Assembly: GCA_009693055.1 (NCBI GenBank)
Contig: SHYA01000001.1
Coordinates: 248,001 to 312,000 of the forward strand
DNA length: 64,000 bases
DNA from: Dehalococcoidia bacterium
GTDB taxonomy: Bacteria > Chloroflexota > Dehalococcoidia > Lucifugimonadales > SHYT01
Direction of reading: 5' to 3'
The translations under genes and the position numbers were made by a program. The notes beneath the pieces were generated by a model. The model worked only from the letters and a program-made list of their open reading frames with translations, ran no database searches and had not been told where the DNA came from. Below, in pieces: positions 1-11,343 of this stretch. The first letter of the stretch is position 1. Every line of letters begins with the position of its first letter.

Positions 1-265
1 GCCAGCCACACGCCGGTGCCCCTCCGCCCACGCCTGCCGCTCCGATGTTAGCGTTGGCCTGCCCACTTTTGTCATCCCGAGTCCCGACGTGTCGGCACCA
101 GGAATCTCTGCACACCGCTTCTCACGTTTGCGCACGTCCCTCGCCCCCGCCGGAGCACGCCGAGGGGCCACAGGCCCCTCGGGCACCCCGCTTGCCGGAG
201 CAGACGCTGCCAAGAATAGCCCTTCCCTGTCACCGTCACCTGCATATCCAGCGGACAGGCTGTCC
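1..265. other. Non-coding stretch downstream of ffh
   Basis: I see no convincing gene here. The ORFs that cross it on the plus strand are antisense shadows of ffh. The only structure seen is a perfect GC-rich hairpin, listed separately. No rpsP (S16), a frequent ffh neighbour, can be recognised before the window edge. Confidence 0.5.
160..182 (-). terminator. GC-rich hairpin downstream of ffh
   Basis: A perfect 10-bp inverted repeat, CCGAGGGGCC and GGCCCCTCGG, has a 3-nt loop and lies about 85 nt past the ffh stop. No T-tract follows on the minus strand, so it is not a textbook intrinsic terminator. The CCGAGGGG wording recurs at 30.2, 36.0 and 58.9 kb, so it may equally be a dispersed palindromic repeat (family B). 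Confidence 0.35.
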
Positions 266-1612
266 TTACCTTTGCAGCATCCGCGCCAGGTCCACGTTGC
301 GCCCCTTGGACTTTGCGAACTGCTTCATCACCTTCTGCATCTCGCGGAACTGGTTCAGGAGCTGGTTCACCTCCTGCACCGTCGTGCCGCTCCCCTGCGC
401 GATGCGCCGCCTGCGCGACCCGTTCAGCACGTCCGGGTCCCGCCGCTCCTTCCGCGTCATGGAGAGCACAATCGCCTCCACCCGCCTGATCTTCTTCTCG
501 TCCAGGTTCGCCTCCGCCAGCCGCTTCTTCAGCCCGCCGATGCCCGGCAGCAAGTCAAAGAGTTGGTTGAGCGAGCCGATCTTCTTCATGGCGCGGAGCT
601 GCTCCAGAAAGTCCTCAAGGTCGAACTTGGCGCGGCGCAGCTTCTTCTCCAGCTCCTGCGCCTTCTCGGTGTCTATCGCCTGCTCCGCCTTCTCCACCAG
701 CGTCAGCACGTCCCCCATCCCGAGGATGCGCGAGGCCATCCGGTCGGGGTAGAACGGCTCCAGCGCGTCCGTCTTCTCGCCCGTCCCAATGAACTTGATC
801 GGCACGCCCGTGACCGCCGTGATGGAGAGCGCCGCGCCTCCGCGCGCGTCACCGTCCAGCTTCGCGAGCACCAGCCCGGTCAGCCCAAGCCGCTGGTGGA
901 ACTCCGTCGCCGCCTGCACCGCGTCCTGCCCCGTCATCGCGTCCACGACCAGCAGAATCTCGTGCGGCGAGACCGCCCGCTTGACCGCCTCCAGCTCCGC
1001 CATCAGCTCGTCGTCAATGTGCAGCCGGCCGCCCGTGTCCAGGATGACCCACGGAAGGCCCAGTTCCTTCGCCCGCTTCACCCCGTTCTCCGCCACCTTC
1101 ACAGCCGTGGACGTGACCGGCTCCGTGTACACCGGCGCGTCAAGCTGCTTGCCGAGCGTCATAAGCTGCTCCACCGCCGCCGGACGGCGCAGGTCGCCCG
1201 CCACCAACAGCGGCTGCGGCCTGCTCGGCGCGCGGCGCAGGTGCAGCGCCAGCTTCGCCGCCGTCGTCGTCTTGCCGGACCCTTGCAGCCCCACCAGCAT
1301 CACGACCGTCGGCGTCTGCGGCGAGGTGGTCAGCTTGTGCTCCCCGCCGCTCAGGACGGCCGCCAGCTCCTCGTTCACCACCTTCACCACGTGCTGCGCC
1401 GGGTTCAGCCCCTGCAGCAGCGGCGAGCCAACCGTCTTCTCCCGCACCTTCGCCACCAGGTCGCGAGCCACGCGGAAGTTCACGTCCGCTTCCAGCAGCG
1501 CCACGCGGACCTCCTTGAGCGCCTCGTCCACGTCCTTCTCGCCCAGGTGGCCCTTCCCGCTCAGTCGCTGGAAGACCGCCGTCAGCTTGCCAGTCAGCGT
1601 TTCAAATGGCAT
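266..1612 (-). CDS. ffh: Signal recognition particle protein Ffh (SRP54)
   Basis: This is the GTPase of the signal recognition particle. It binds signal sequences of nascent membrane proteins and docks with FtsY. The 448-aa length is typical. In order: an N-domain helical bundle (about residues 1-90); a G domain with P-loop GLQGSGKTT (about 108-116), DTGGR at 192-196 (usual form DTAGR, Ala to Gly) and TKLDGDARGG; and a Met-rich M domain with GSGTTVQEVNQLL near the end. The ATG is preceded by AGAGGGG at good spacing. It is transcribed alone on the minus strand from a recognisable promoter, and a family C repeat lies in its 5' leader. Confidence 0.96.
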   Translation of the reverse strand: MPFETLTGKLTAVFQRLSGKGHLGEKDVDEALKEVRVALLEADVNFRVARDLVAKVREKTVGSPLLQGLNPAQHVVKVVNEELAAVLSGGEHKLTTSPQTPTVVMLVGLQGSGKTTTAAKLALHLRRAPSRPQPLLVAGDLRRPAAVEQLMTLGKQLDAPVYTEPVTSTAVKVAENGVKRAKELGLPWVILDTGGRLHIDDELMAELEAVKRAVSPHEILLVVDAMTGQDAVQAATEFHQRLGLTGLVLAKLDGDARGGAALSITAVTGVPIKFIGTGEKTDALEPFYPDRMASRILGMGDVLTLVEKAEQAIDTEKAQELEKKLRRAKFDLEDFLEQLRAMKKIGSLNQLFDLLPGIGGLKKRLAEANLDEKKIRRVEAIVLSMTRKERRDPDVLNGSRRRRIAQGSGTTVQEVNQLLNQFREMQKVMKQFAKSKGRNVDLARMLQR

Positions 1613-1635
1613 AGTGTTCCCCTCTTAGTACCGCT

Positions 1636-1658
1636 CATCCTGAGCCTGTCGAAGGATG
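1636..1658. repeat. Dispersed palindromic repeat, family C
   Basis: The core CCTGAGCCTGTCGAAGG is flanked by CAT and ATG, giving local dyad symmetry. The same core recurs at 27.3, 27.7, 31.6, 32.9, 33.0 and 61.5 kb in both orientations. This copy sits in the 5' leader of ffh, between the promoter and the ribosome binding site. Confidence 0.8.
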
Positions 1659-1695
1659 GCCTCACGAATGCGAACGCCCCTGCAAGGCCTCAGCC

Positions 1696-1724
1696 ATTCT
1701 AGGCCAGCCGCAGAGCGCGGGCAA
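1696..1724 (-). promoter_or_regulatory. Promoter of ffh
   Basis: On the minus strand TTGCCC is followed after exactly 17 nt by TAGAAT. These are good matches to sigma-70 -35 and -10 boxes. The start codon of ffh lies about 80 nt downstream. Assigned by motif only. Confidence 0.5.
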
Positions 1725-1753
1725 CGTTCAAGCCCGATGAGGGAGTACTACGC

Positions 1754-2035
1754 ATGGCGAGCAAGGCGCCAGTGACATCCACTTCTCAGGGTTGGCTGGT
1801 TGACCGATTGCGCCGCCTCGGCAGGGAAGCCACCGTTTGCCTGCTGGCGGGCCTCATAGCGGGCGCTCTCGTGGGAGGCATCGGGGGACGTTTAGCCATG
1901 CGGGTCTCAGCGGCTGCCGGCGGGGACGAGATCGCGGGCCGCATCACCGAGGCCGAAGCCACTGTGGGAGACATCACTAACATAACTAGCGTCGCGCATC
2001 CCAAGCGTTTTGTATTATTGAAAATATGTCTCTAA
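1754..2035 (+). pseudogene. Truncated membrane-protein fragment
   Basis: The 93-aa ORF has one hydrophobic segment (about residues 27-50, rich in Gly/Ala) followed by GGRLAMRVSA and a GRITEAEATVGDI stretch. From memory this resembles the N-terminus of longer multi-pass hypothetical proteins of Chloroflexota and Actinobacteria, in which more membrane helices follow. Here the frame leaves that pattern after about residue 78 and ends in an unrelated tail, so I read it as a 5' fragment of a broken gene. A start at ATG 1754 is plausible but the ribosome binding site is weak. No function is assigned. Confidence 0.45.
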
Positions 2036-2111
2036 ACAAAAGCTCTTTCCGCATTCGGCCAGGGCCGCATGGCTTTGCCTCACTACATCAAGAAGGAAGC
2101 GCGGAGGCCCC

Positions 2112-4709
2112 GTGATCCCGCTTCGGCTCTCCCTGCGCAACTTCATGAGCTACCGGGACGCCGCCCCCGTCCTGGACCTGGAGGGCGTCCGCGTCGCCTG
2201 CCTCTGCGGCGACAACGGCCACGGCAAGTCCGCGCTCCTGGACGCCATCACGTGGGCCTTGTGGGGCGCCGTCCGCGGCGTCCCCGTCGGCACCCGCAGC
2301 CTCCGCACCGACGAGCTTGTCCACGCGGGCCAGACGGAAATGGGGGTCGCTCTGGACTTCCTCGCCGGCGAGACGCGCTACCGCGTTATCCGTAAGCACG
2401 GCAAAGCCACGCGCGGGCCCAACGCTGGCACTTCCCTGGACCTCCAGGTCGCCAGTGGCGCTGGACCGGACGGCTTTCGCTCCATCAGCGAAGGCTCCAT
2501 TGCCGCCACGCAGCGCAAGCTCACGCAAATCCTCCAGATGGACTACGAGACGTTTATCAACACCTCCTTCCTACTCCAGGGGCAGACGGACCGCTTCACG
2601 CGCGCAGAGCCGATGCGCCGGAAGGAGATCCTGGGCAACATCCTTGGCCTCTCCCTGTACGACAGTCTGGCGGCAAAAGGCCGCCTGCGGGCAGGCGAGG
2701 CCAAGGCGCGCCTTGAGCTGGCGGAGGCGGACCTGCTCCGGCTAGACCAGGATCTGCTCACGCGCCCGCAGGCAGAGGCCGAAGCGCGGCAGGCCCGGGC
2801 CGGGGTGGATGCCCTCGCGCCGCGCGTCTCCGCCAGCGGCCAGGCGGCGGAGGCAGTCCGCCTCCGGCTCGCCCTCCTGGACCGCAAAGCCCAGGAGGAG
2901 CGCCGTCTCCGGCAGGAGCTGGACCGCGCCCGCGCGAACCTGCGCGACCTCCAGGCCCTCTCCCAGCGCGTGGATGAGCAGCGATTCGCGTACGAGGCCG
3001 CCATCGCCCGGCGGGAAGCCACGTTTCGCGACGAGGCAGCTCTCCAAGAGACCCGCCGCCAGCTTGAGCAGGCGGAAGCCGCGTTCACCCGGCACCACGC
3101 GCTCCAGGGCTCCGTCCAGGAGCACCAGAAAACGGCCGCCGTGGCCCGCGCACGCCTGGAGGCCCAGCTTCGCGCCGCTCAGGAGCGCCTCGCCGAACTT
3201 ACCAAAGCGGCCTCCGCAGCAGGCGCGCAACGCGCTCTTGACGCTGCCCTTACCGCCCTCGCGGCACTGGACGGTGCGGGCGCTGCCCTACGCGCACGCG
3301 AGGATGCGTTTGTTTCCCTCCGTGCGGAGGAGATCCGCCTGGAGAGCGAGGGGAAGGCGCTCGCCGCGGAGGTCCGCTCGCTCAGGGACCGCCTCGCTCT
3401 GCTGGAGCACCACGAAGACCCGGTTTGTCCTCTCTGCGGCAACCGGCTGGGGCCGGACGGCCTGGCGCACCTACGTCAAGAGCATGAGCAGCGTGGGATC
3501 GCCCTGCGCCAGCAGCTTGACGAGGGGCAAGCCCTCCTCACGAGCCGCCGCGTACAGCTTCGCTCCCTTCAGCACGAGCTTGCGGAGTCCGAGGCCTCGC
3601 TCCTCCAGCAGCGGGAAGCCTCACTGAAAGACCGGGCACTCGCGCTTCGCGGCGTTGAAGAGGCCGGCGCAGCCGCCAACGCCCTCCCCGTCGCCCAGCA
3701 GGGCGCAGACACCCTCTCCGCCCAGCTCTCCTCGGGGGCATTTGCCGCAGAGGCCCAGCAGGCCCTCCGCCTGGCCGAGGCAGAGCTTGCGGCCCTTGGG
3801 TATAAGCCCGACCTCCTTCCCCAGCACCGCCAGCGGCTCGCTGCCCTGACCGACGCACCCGAGCGGTCACGCCTGCTGCGCGAAGCGGAACAGCGCCTGC
3901 CTTCCCTTAGGGAGGAGTTGGTCGCCCTCGCCGCACGGCTTTCGGAAGCCGCCCAATCCTTCCACGAGCTTGAGGGCGATCTCCGGCTCTTGGCAGCCGA
4001 GCTTCACGAACGCCCCGGCCTAGAGGCTGAGACGAGCCGCCTTGCCAGTGAGCACCAGGCCGCCCAGCAGCACCTCCAGGCCTCGCAGGCTGCCGTGGCC
4101 CACTGCGATGCCCGCCTGCACGAGCTGGATGCAAAAGAGCGCCAACGCCGAGAGACCCGGCAAACGGTGCGCGCCCTTCAAGACGACCGCGCCTCGTTCT
4201 CCCTCCTGGCGGACGCGTTTGGCCGCAACGGCCTTCAGGCGATGCTCATCGACGAAGTGCTGCCGGAGCTGGAGCAGGACGCGAACCAGCTCCTCTCCCG
4301 CCTCACCGACGGGCGGATGACGCTCCGCCTCCAGACCGAGCGGGTGACCAGGAGCGGCGAGCCTCGCGAAACGCTTGACCTGCTGGTCGGCGACGAGCTG
4401 GGGACCCGCTCCTACGACCTGTTCAGCGGCGGCGAGGCCTTCCGCATCAACTTCGCCCTCCGCCTGGCCCTCGCCCGGCTGCTCGCCCGCCGCGCCGGAG
4501 CGCCGCTCCGCACCCTGTTCGTCGACGAGGGATTCGGCACACAGGACGCCGCCGGCAGGGAACACCTCGTAGAGGCACTCCAGTCCATCCAGAGCGACTT
4601 TGACCTGATCATTGCCATCACACACCTTGAAGAGGTCAAGGAAGCCTTTCCCGTCAAGATAGAGGTCACCAAAGACGAGCGGGGATCGGTCTTCAGGTTA
4701 GTCGCCTAG
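2112..4709 (+). CDS. sbcC: SbcC/Rad50-type SMC ATPase
   Basis: This is the large subunit of the SbcCD (Rad50-Mre11) nuclease, which processes DNA ends and hairpins. The 865-aa protein has an N-terminal ABC half with Walker A GDNGHGKS (about residues 35-42), a long charged coiled-coil region, a zinc hook CPLCG near 439, a returning coiled coil, the ABC signature FSGGEAFRINFAL near 770, and Walker B LRTLFVDEGFGTQD near 800. The GTG start has GGAGG 4 nt upstream. SbcD normally precedes and overlaps sbcC, but none is present in the window; a broken fragment precedes it instead. The gene is isolated and faces the non-coding region before gyrB. Confidence 0.93.
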   Translation: MIPLRLSLRNFMSYRDAAPVLDLEGVRVACLCGDNGHGKSALLDAITWALWGAVRGVPVGTRSLRTDELVHAGQTEMGVALDFLAGETRYRVIRKHGKATRGPNAGTSLDLQVASGAGPDGFRSISEGSIAATQRKLTQILQMDYETFINTSFLLQGQTDRFTRAEPMRRKEILGNILGLSLYDSLAAKGRLRAGEAKARLELAEADLLRLDQDLLTRPQAEAEARQARAGVDALAPRVSASGQAAEAVRLRLALLDRKAQEERRLRQELDRARANLRDLQALSQRVDEQRFAYEAAIARREATFRDEAALQETRRQLEQAEAAFTRHHALQGSVQEHQKTAAVARARLEAQLRAAQERLAELTKAASAAGAQRALDAALTALAALDGAGAALRAREDAFVSLRAEEIRLESEGKALAAEVRSLRDRLALLEHHEDPVCPLCGNRLGPDGLAHLRQEHEQRGIALRQQLDEGQALLTSRRVQLRSLQHELAESEASLLQQREASLKDRALALRGVEEAGAAANALPVAQQGADTLSAQLSSGAFAAEAQQALRLAEAELAALGYKPDLLPQHRQRLAALTDAPERSRLLREAEQRLPSLREELVALAARLSEAAQSFHELEGDLRLLAAELHERPGLEAETSRLASEHQAAQQHLQASQAAVAHCDARLHELDAKERQRRETRQTVRALQDDRASFSLLADAFGRNGLQAMLIDEVLPELEQDANQLLSRLTDGRMTLRLQTERVTRSGEPRETLDLLVGDELGTRSYDLFSGGEAFRINFALRLALARLLARRAGAPLRTLFVDEGFGTQDAAGREHLVEALQSIQSDFDLIIAITHLEEVKEAFPVKIEVTKDERGSVFRLVA

Positions 4710-5240
4710 CTGAGCTCTTTGGGGAGAAGCCGCGGGATTGCGTGGAAAACTTCGCCTGCCTGCGGATAACTACTTCCCAAAAACACTTTTATGTCTACAG
4801 CTTGCTCACAAGGCTCCTCCATTTCCTCCTCCTCTTTCCCCGTTTCCCACCCGTCTCAGCAACTCTCTCCCTACCTGTCCACAGCTGCCCACTGCCTTTA
4901 CCGCGGCGGTCTCCTCGCTCACAGCGCTTCACCATGCGGTATCCACAGAATCCACGCTATCACCATCATCGTCTTCATACTCTTATCTAGGGTACTTAAG
5001 GTAAAGGGTATATAAGTAAGAAGGAATAGTGCTGCGTTGAGTTGGGGAAAGTAGTTAGAGGGAAAGCGAGGAAGGGGGAAAGGAAGTGTCATGGGGAAAC
5101 TAGTGCAAATGCATCACGCAGAGAGGGAAGAAAGGGGGCACGATAGGAACCGGTTCCAGGATTGCGCCCGGTGGTGCCAAACCCTCCCCACTACCGTGGC
5201 GCAATCGCTTTTCTGAGAGGCTCGCTCCGGTCTGCTTCTG
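4710..5240. other. 531-bp non-coding region with DnaA-box-like words
   Basis: No credible gene is seen; the short ORFs here are low-complexity. The plus strand is strongly pyrimidine-rich from about 4795 to 4935 and purine-rich from about 5000 to 5140. An AT-rich step lies between them, with TACTTAAGGTAAAGGG and TATATAAG. DnaA-box-like nonamers (consensus TTATCCACA) include GTATCCACA at 4939, TTATCCGCA (reverse strand, 4761-4769), TTTTCCACG (reverse strand, 4741-4749) and CTGTCCACA at 4875. A 12-bp palindrome GGAACCGGTTCC lies at 5146. It could be a replication-origin-like or other regulatory region; see findings. Confidence 0.4.
5160..5206. terminator. Hairpin just past gyrB
   Basis: The arms GATTGCGCC and GGCGCAATC are a perfect 9-bp inverted repeat, extended inside by CGGTGG/CTACCG with a bulge. 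The element begins 35 nt beyond the gyrB stop codon. On the plus strand it is followed by GCTTTTC; on the minus strand, the gyrB direction, there is no T-run. It is a candidate 3'-end structure of gyrB or part of the unusual intergenic region. Confidence 0.4.
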
Positions 5241-8376
<3,136 letters not shown>

Positions 8377-8790
8377 ATGAGCCTCATCATCCTGCTGACC
8401 CTCGTCGTCTGGGCTGGCGGCATCACCGCCTCCCTGGTGATGGCGCGCGACCTGCTGCGAGACAAGGCCGAGCTTGGCCGGGGGCCCCTTTGGCTGGAGG
8501 TGAAGACGAGAGGCGGCGCGTGCCTCGCCGCGGCCGGCGGGTTGGTCAGCCTGGCCGCGGTCGCCAGCATCACCTCCGACTTCCACAGCGTGTGGGTGTA
8601 CGTGCCGCCGGCGTGGCTCGCCTCCAGTATCCCGCTCATGCTCCCCACGGGCCGCGCCCCCCTCCTCAGGTTCCAGGTCTCCCACCTGACCCTTGTGGGG
8701 GTGTCCATCGCCCTCACCATCGCGTTCGGCCTCTCCATCGCCTTCTACCACCTGGCACGCCTCTTGCAGAGCCACCCGGAGTTCCTCTAG
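8377..8790 (+). CDS. Small multi-pass membrane protein, unknown
   Basis: The 137-aa protein has three to four hydrophobic helices: about residues 1-22, 48-68, possibly 72-92, and 105-128. A short cytoplasmic-looking loop rich in Arg/Lys/Asp follows the first helix. I do not recognise the family. ATG 8377 is chosen because GGAG lies 6 nt upstream and the protein then begins with a hydrophobic helix; the track start at 8308 would add 23 residues encoded by a hairpin. Its 3' end overlaps the convergent pentapeptide gene by 4 nt. The neighbouring oxidase cluster makes a respiratory role conceivable, but nothing in the sequence shows it. Confidence 0.6.
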   Translation: MSLIILLTLVVWAGGITASLVMARDLLRDKAELGRGPLWLEVKTRGGACLAAAGGLVSLAAVASITSDFHSVWVYVPPAWLASSIPLMLPTGRAPLLRFQVSHLTLVGVSIALTIAFGLSIAFYHLARLLQSHPEFL

Positions 8791-9281
8791 GGCCTGCCGC
8801 GCGAGCCGGGCTCTTTTCCCGTGCTCTCGTTGCTTCGCGGTGAAAGGTGCAGGACCGCGTCCTGCCTGCCGCGCGAGCCTCGTTTCTTCTTCGGTGCCTC
8901 TCCAATGCTGCTGGGCCCGTCATGGCGCACGCTCTCCAGCCCCTGGCACCGGCTCATGTCGCATGCGGCTACTGTAGTAGCCTCGAAGACGGCGCCGGAG
9001 AGGTTGGCACCGAAGAGCATGGTGCGGTAGAGATCGGCGCCCTCCAGGTCGGCGTCGGTCAGGTTGGCGCGGGTCAGGTTGGCGCGGGTCAGGTCGGCTT
9101 CGGACAGGTCAAGCCTCTCGTCGGGGTGCTCCTTGCACCATGCCTCTATCGCCTTCGCGCCCTGCTTCACCACCGCCACGTGCTTAGGGTTGGCCGCACC
9201 GTCCCCCTTCCCGCGCCGGAGAAGGGGGACAGGGGGGTTAGCGCCTGCCCTTGAGCCGAGCGAAGGGTCTCCTTTCGCCAT
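8787..9281 (-). CDS. Pentapeptide-repeat protein, probably truncated
   Basis: A helical N-terminal segment is followed by tandem A(D/N)LxxAxL pentapeptide repeats (about residues 60-90), which fold as a right-handed beta-helix. After the repeats comes GLESVRHDGPSSIG. From memory this linker occurs in proteins where it leads into a C-terminal TIR-type domain (GLE...GPSTI...). Here the family match stops at that point and a basic, out-of-family tail of about 37 residues ends the ORF. I therefore read it as a remnant that has lost its effector domain. Part of the N-terminal segment (NPPVPLLRRGKGDG) is encoded by a family A palindromic repeat. The start at ATG 9281 is uncertain. Confidence 0.55.
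   Translation of the reverse strand: MAKGDPSLGSRAGANPPVPLLRRGKGDGAANPKHVAVVKQGAKAIEAWCKEHPDERLDLSEADLTRANLTRANLTDADLEGADLYRTMLFGANLSGAVFEATTVAACDMSRCQGLESVRHDGPSSIGEAPKKKRGSRGRQDAVLHLSPRSNESTGKEPGSRGRP
9201..9240. repeat. Dispersed palindromic repeat, family A
   Basis: The arms GTCCCCCTTC and GAAGGGGGAC form a 10-bp stem, followed by AGGGGGGTTAG. It matches the layout of the copies at 9.37, 27.1, 27.8 and 29.26 kb. It lies in frame inside the pentapeptide-repeat ORF. Confidence 0.65.
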
Positions 9282-9368
9282 TGTACCGCCTGCCACACCC
9301 CAAACATGCGTCAGCCAAAGGTGAAGAGGGAGCGCGAGGAGGGCCGAGGGCCCCCTCGCCGTAAGTCT

Positions 9369-9402
9369 CCCCTTCCCTTGTAGGGAAGGGGCCAGGGGTT
9401 AG
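9369..9402. repeat. Dispersed palindromic repeat, family A, at the ctaB stop
   Basis: The arms CCCCTTCCCT and AGGGAAGGGG flank the loop TGT, followed by CCAGGGGTTAGG. The TTA of GGTTAGG is the complement of the ctaB stop codon, so this repeat supplies the end of ctaB. The hairpin lies directly downstream of ctaB and could also act as its 3'-end structure. Confidence 0.7.
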
Positions 9403-10322
9403 GTCGTAAAGAACACCCGGTCCAGCACCAGAACCAGAAAGTAGAGCGCCAGGTACGTGGTAGAGAACTTGTACAGGCGGCGGGTCAGTGCGGGGGTGGG
9501 GTTGCGATGCACGCGAGCCGCCAGGACAAGAAACGCCACGCCCAGCACCAGCGACCCTGCGAAGTACAGCGGCCCGAACAGGCCAAACGCCACCGGCAGC
9601 ACCGTCACCGCCAGCAGCGACACCGAGTACAGCAGCATCTGCCACGTCGTCTCATGCTCCCCCATTACCACGGGCAGCATCGGCACGCGTGCCTTCCTGT
9701 ACTCGTCCTTCACCATGAGCGCCAGCGCCCACGCGTGTGGCGGCGTCCAGAAGAAGATGGCGAGGAAGAGGAACACCGCGGCGGGCTCCAGCGAGCCGGT
9801 GACCGCGACCCAGCCTATCGTCGGGGGGAACGCCCCCGCCGCACCCCCGATGACGATGTTCTGCGGCGTCCGCCGCTTCAGGTACCAGGTGTACCCAAAG
9901 ACGTAGTAGAGGAACGCGAAGGCCGCCAGCACGGCGCTCAGGCCGTTGGCAAACACGGCAAACAGCGCGATAGACACAGCGCCGCACGCGACGCCGAACA
10001 CCAGCGCGCCCTGCTCGCTGACCCGGCGCGACGGGAGGGGGCGTTTGCGCGTCCGCTCCATCAGCGGGTCAATGTCGCGGTCCAGGTAGGAGTTCAGCGC
10101 ACTCGCGCCGCCCGCGCACAGGTAGCCGGCCGCCAGCGTGGCCACCGCCAGCCCGGCTGACAGGCCGCCGCGGTCTGCCGCCAGCATCCCCGCCAGCGTG
10201 GTGACCAGCAGCAGCACGATGATGTTCGGCTTGGTGAGCAGCAGGTAGGAGAGCACCGCCCGCTTCAACGAGCCGGCCGAGGGCCTGGGGGGCGCCCCGG
10301 CGGAGGCGACGGCCTTAGGCAT
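9399..10322 (-). CDS. ctaB: Protoheme IX farnesyltransferase (heme O synthase)
   Basis: This UbiA-family membrane prenyltransferase attaches farnesyl to heme b to give heme O, the first step to heme A for cytochrome oxidase. The first Asp-rich motif NSYLDRDIDPLMERT, the sequence TRKRPLPS and the second conserved region YLKRRTPQNIVIGGAAGA are visible among about eight to nine hydrophobic helices. The 307-aa length is normal. Its 5' end overlaps ctaA by 8 nt, so the two are translationally coupled in the order COX2-like small gene, ctaA, ctaB. The stop codon falls in a family A repeat. Confidence 0.95.
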   Translation of the reverse strand: MPKAVASAGAPPRPSAGSLKRAVLSYLLLTKPNIIVLLLVTTLAGMLAADRGGLSAGLAVATLAAGYLCAGGASALNSYLDRDIDPLMERTRKRPLPSRRVSEQGALVFGVACGAVSIALFAVFANGLSAVLAAFAFLYYVFGYTWYLKRRTPQNIVIGGAAGAFPPTIGWVAVTGSLEPAAVFLFLAIFFWTPPHAWALALMVKDEYRKARVPMLPVVMGEHETTWQMLLYSVSLLAVTVLPVAFGLFGPLYFAGSLVLGVAFLVLAARVHRNPTPALTRRLYKFSTTYLALYFLVLVLDRVFFTT

Positions 10323-11343
10323 GGGACGCCACTCCTTTGGGGGCTTCGCCCTTCCCTGGAAGGGCCGGCGAGGCTATCCGCACGCCCCAGAGCGAGCCCG
10401 CCGCCATCACGGCGACCGTGAACGTGAGCGACGCGATGACCAGGTGGCTCAGCCGCGCCCAGCCGGGCAGCAGGAAGAGGACGTTACTGGCCCCCAGGGC
10501 CACCTGGAGCGCGAACAGCGCCGCAAAGCCTCCCAGGAGCAGCAGCGGGGCAGCGTTCGCCGCACGCACGCGCCACGCGGTCCAGAGGGCGTACACGGCA
10601 AGCAGGCCCGTCGCAAGCGCCGCGTACCGGTGCAGCATGTGGATGTCCTGGAGCGCCCAGGAATCGCCTGGGGGGGGCGCCACGCCGCAGAACGGGTAGC
10701 TCAGGCATGCCAGCGGAGCGCCGGAGCGGTACACGTACGACCCGCTCAGCAGCAGCAGGTAGGTGAGGAGCGCCAGGAGGAGCATCGCCGTGCGCAGGTG
10801 ACGGTCGAGCCGGTGCCCGCGCAGCGCCGCCTTCAGCGGCTCGGTGACGCGCGTAGACCAGCCGCCGGAGCCGCACGTCAGGAGCGCCAGCACGCCGACG
10901 AACGCCATTGCGATCGCCGTGTGCGTGACCGCTACCCCGGCGTCAAGCTCGGAGAGCACGGTGGCGGCCCCAAAGATGATCTGGACGATGAGCAGCACGG
11001 GCGCGAACAGCGGCAGCAGGAGGGAGCGCCGGAAGCCGTGCTGGACGACAGCGGTGGCGGCCATGAGAACGACAAAGATGGAGGTGAGCGTGACCGACAG
11101 CCGGTGGAGGTACTCAATCCACGCCTTCACGTCCGCCGGCGGGATGACCCGCCCGTGGCACAGCGGCCAGTCCGGGCATCCAAGGCCGGAACCGGTCACG
11201 CGCACAATCCCGCCAAAGATGACCACCAGGAGCGCGGTCACCAGGCTGGCCGCGGCAAGGGACGGAAAGTGCTTGCAGCCCCACCGGTACAGCGAGGGTG
11301 GCGCCCATGCCAGCGGCCGGCCTGCCCCTGTGGGTCTGTCCAT
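10315..11343 (-). CDS. ctaA: Heme A synthase, CtaA/COX15 family
   Basis: This membrane protein converts heme O to heme A. The 342-aa product has about eight transmembrane helices in two pseudo-repeats. IVRVTGSGLGCPDWPLCHG and IEYLHRLSVTLTS belong to the first half; the Cys-pair loop CLSYPFCG and HMLHRYAALATG to the second, giving the His residues and Cys pairs of this family. It abuts the upstream small gene with no spacing and overlaps ctaB by 8 nt. A C8 run (10670-10677) encodes the Pro-rich loop near APPPGDSW. Confidence 0.94.
   Translation of the reverse strand: MDRPTGAGRPLAWAPPSLYRWGCKHFPSLAAASLVTALLVVIFGGIVRVTGSGLGCPDWPLCHGRVIPPADVKAWIEYLHRLSVTLTSIFVVLMAATAVVQHGFRRSLLLPLFAPVLLIVQIIFGAATVLSELDAGVAVTHTAIAMAFVGVLALLTCGSGGWSTRVTEPLKAALRGHRLDRHLRTAMLLLALLTYLLLLSGSYVYRSGAPLACLSYPFCGVAPPPGDSWALQDIHMLHRYAALATGLLAVYALWTAWRVRAANAAPLLLLGGFAALFALQVALGASNVLFLLPGWARLSHLVIASLTFTVAVMAAGSLWGVRIASPALPGKGEAPKGVASHA

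Noticed and set aside
89-1702. 537-codon plus-strand ORF antisense to ffh
   Set aside because: Arg/His/Leu-rich shadow of a high-GC gene; no recognisable domain, while the opposite strand is a full Ffh.
4738-5015. ORFs of 74-88 codons in the gap before gyrB
   Set aside because: Pyrimidine-rich low-complexity DNA gives open frames in all three phases; no ribosome site or similarity.
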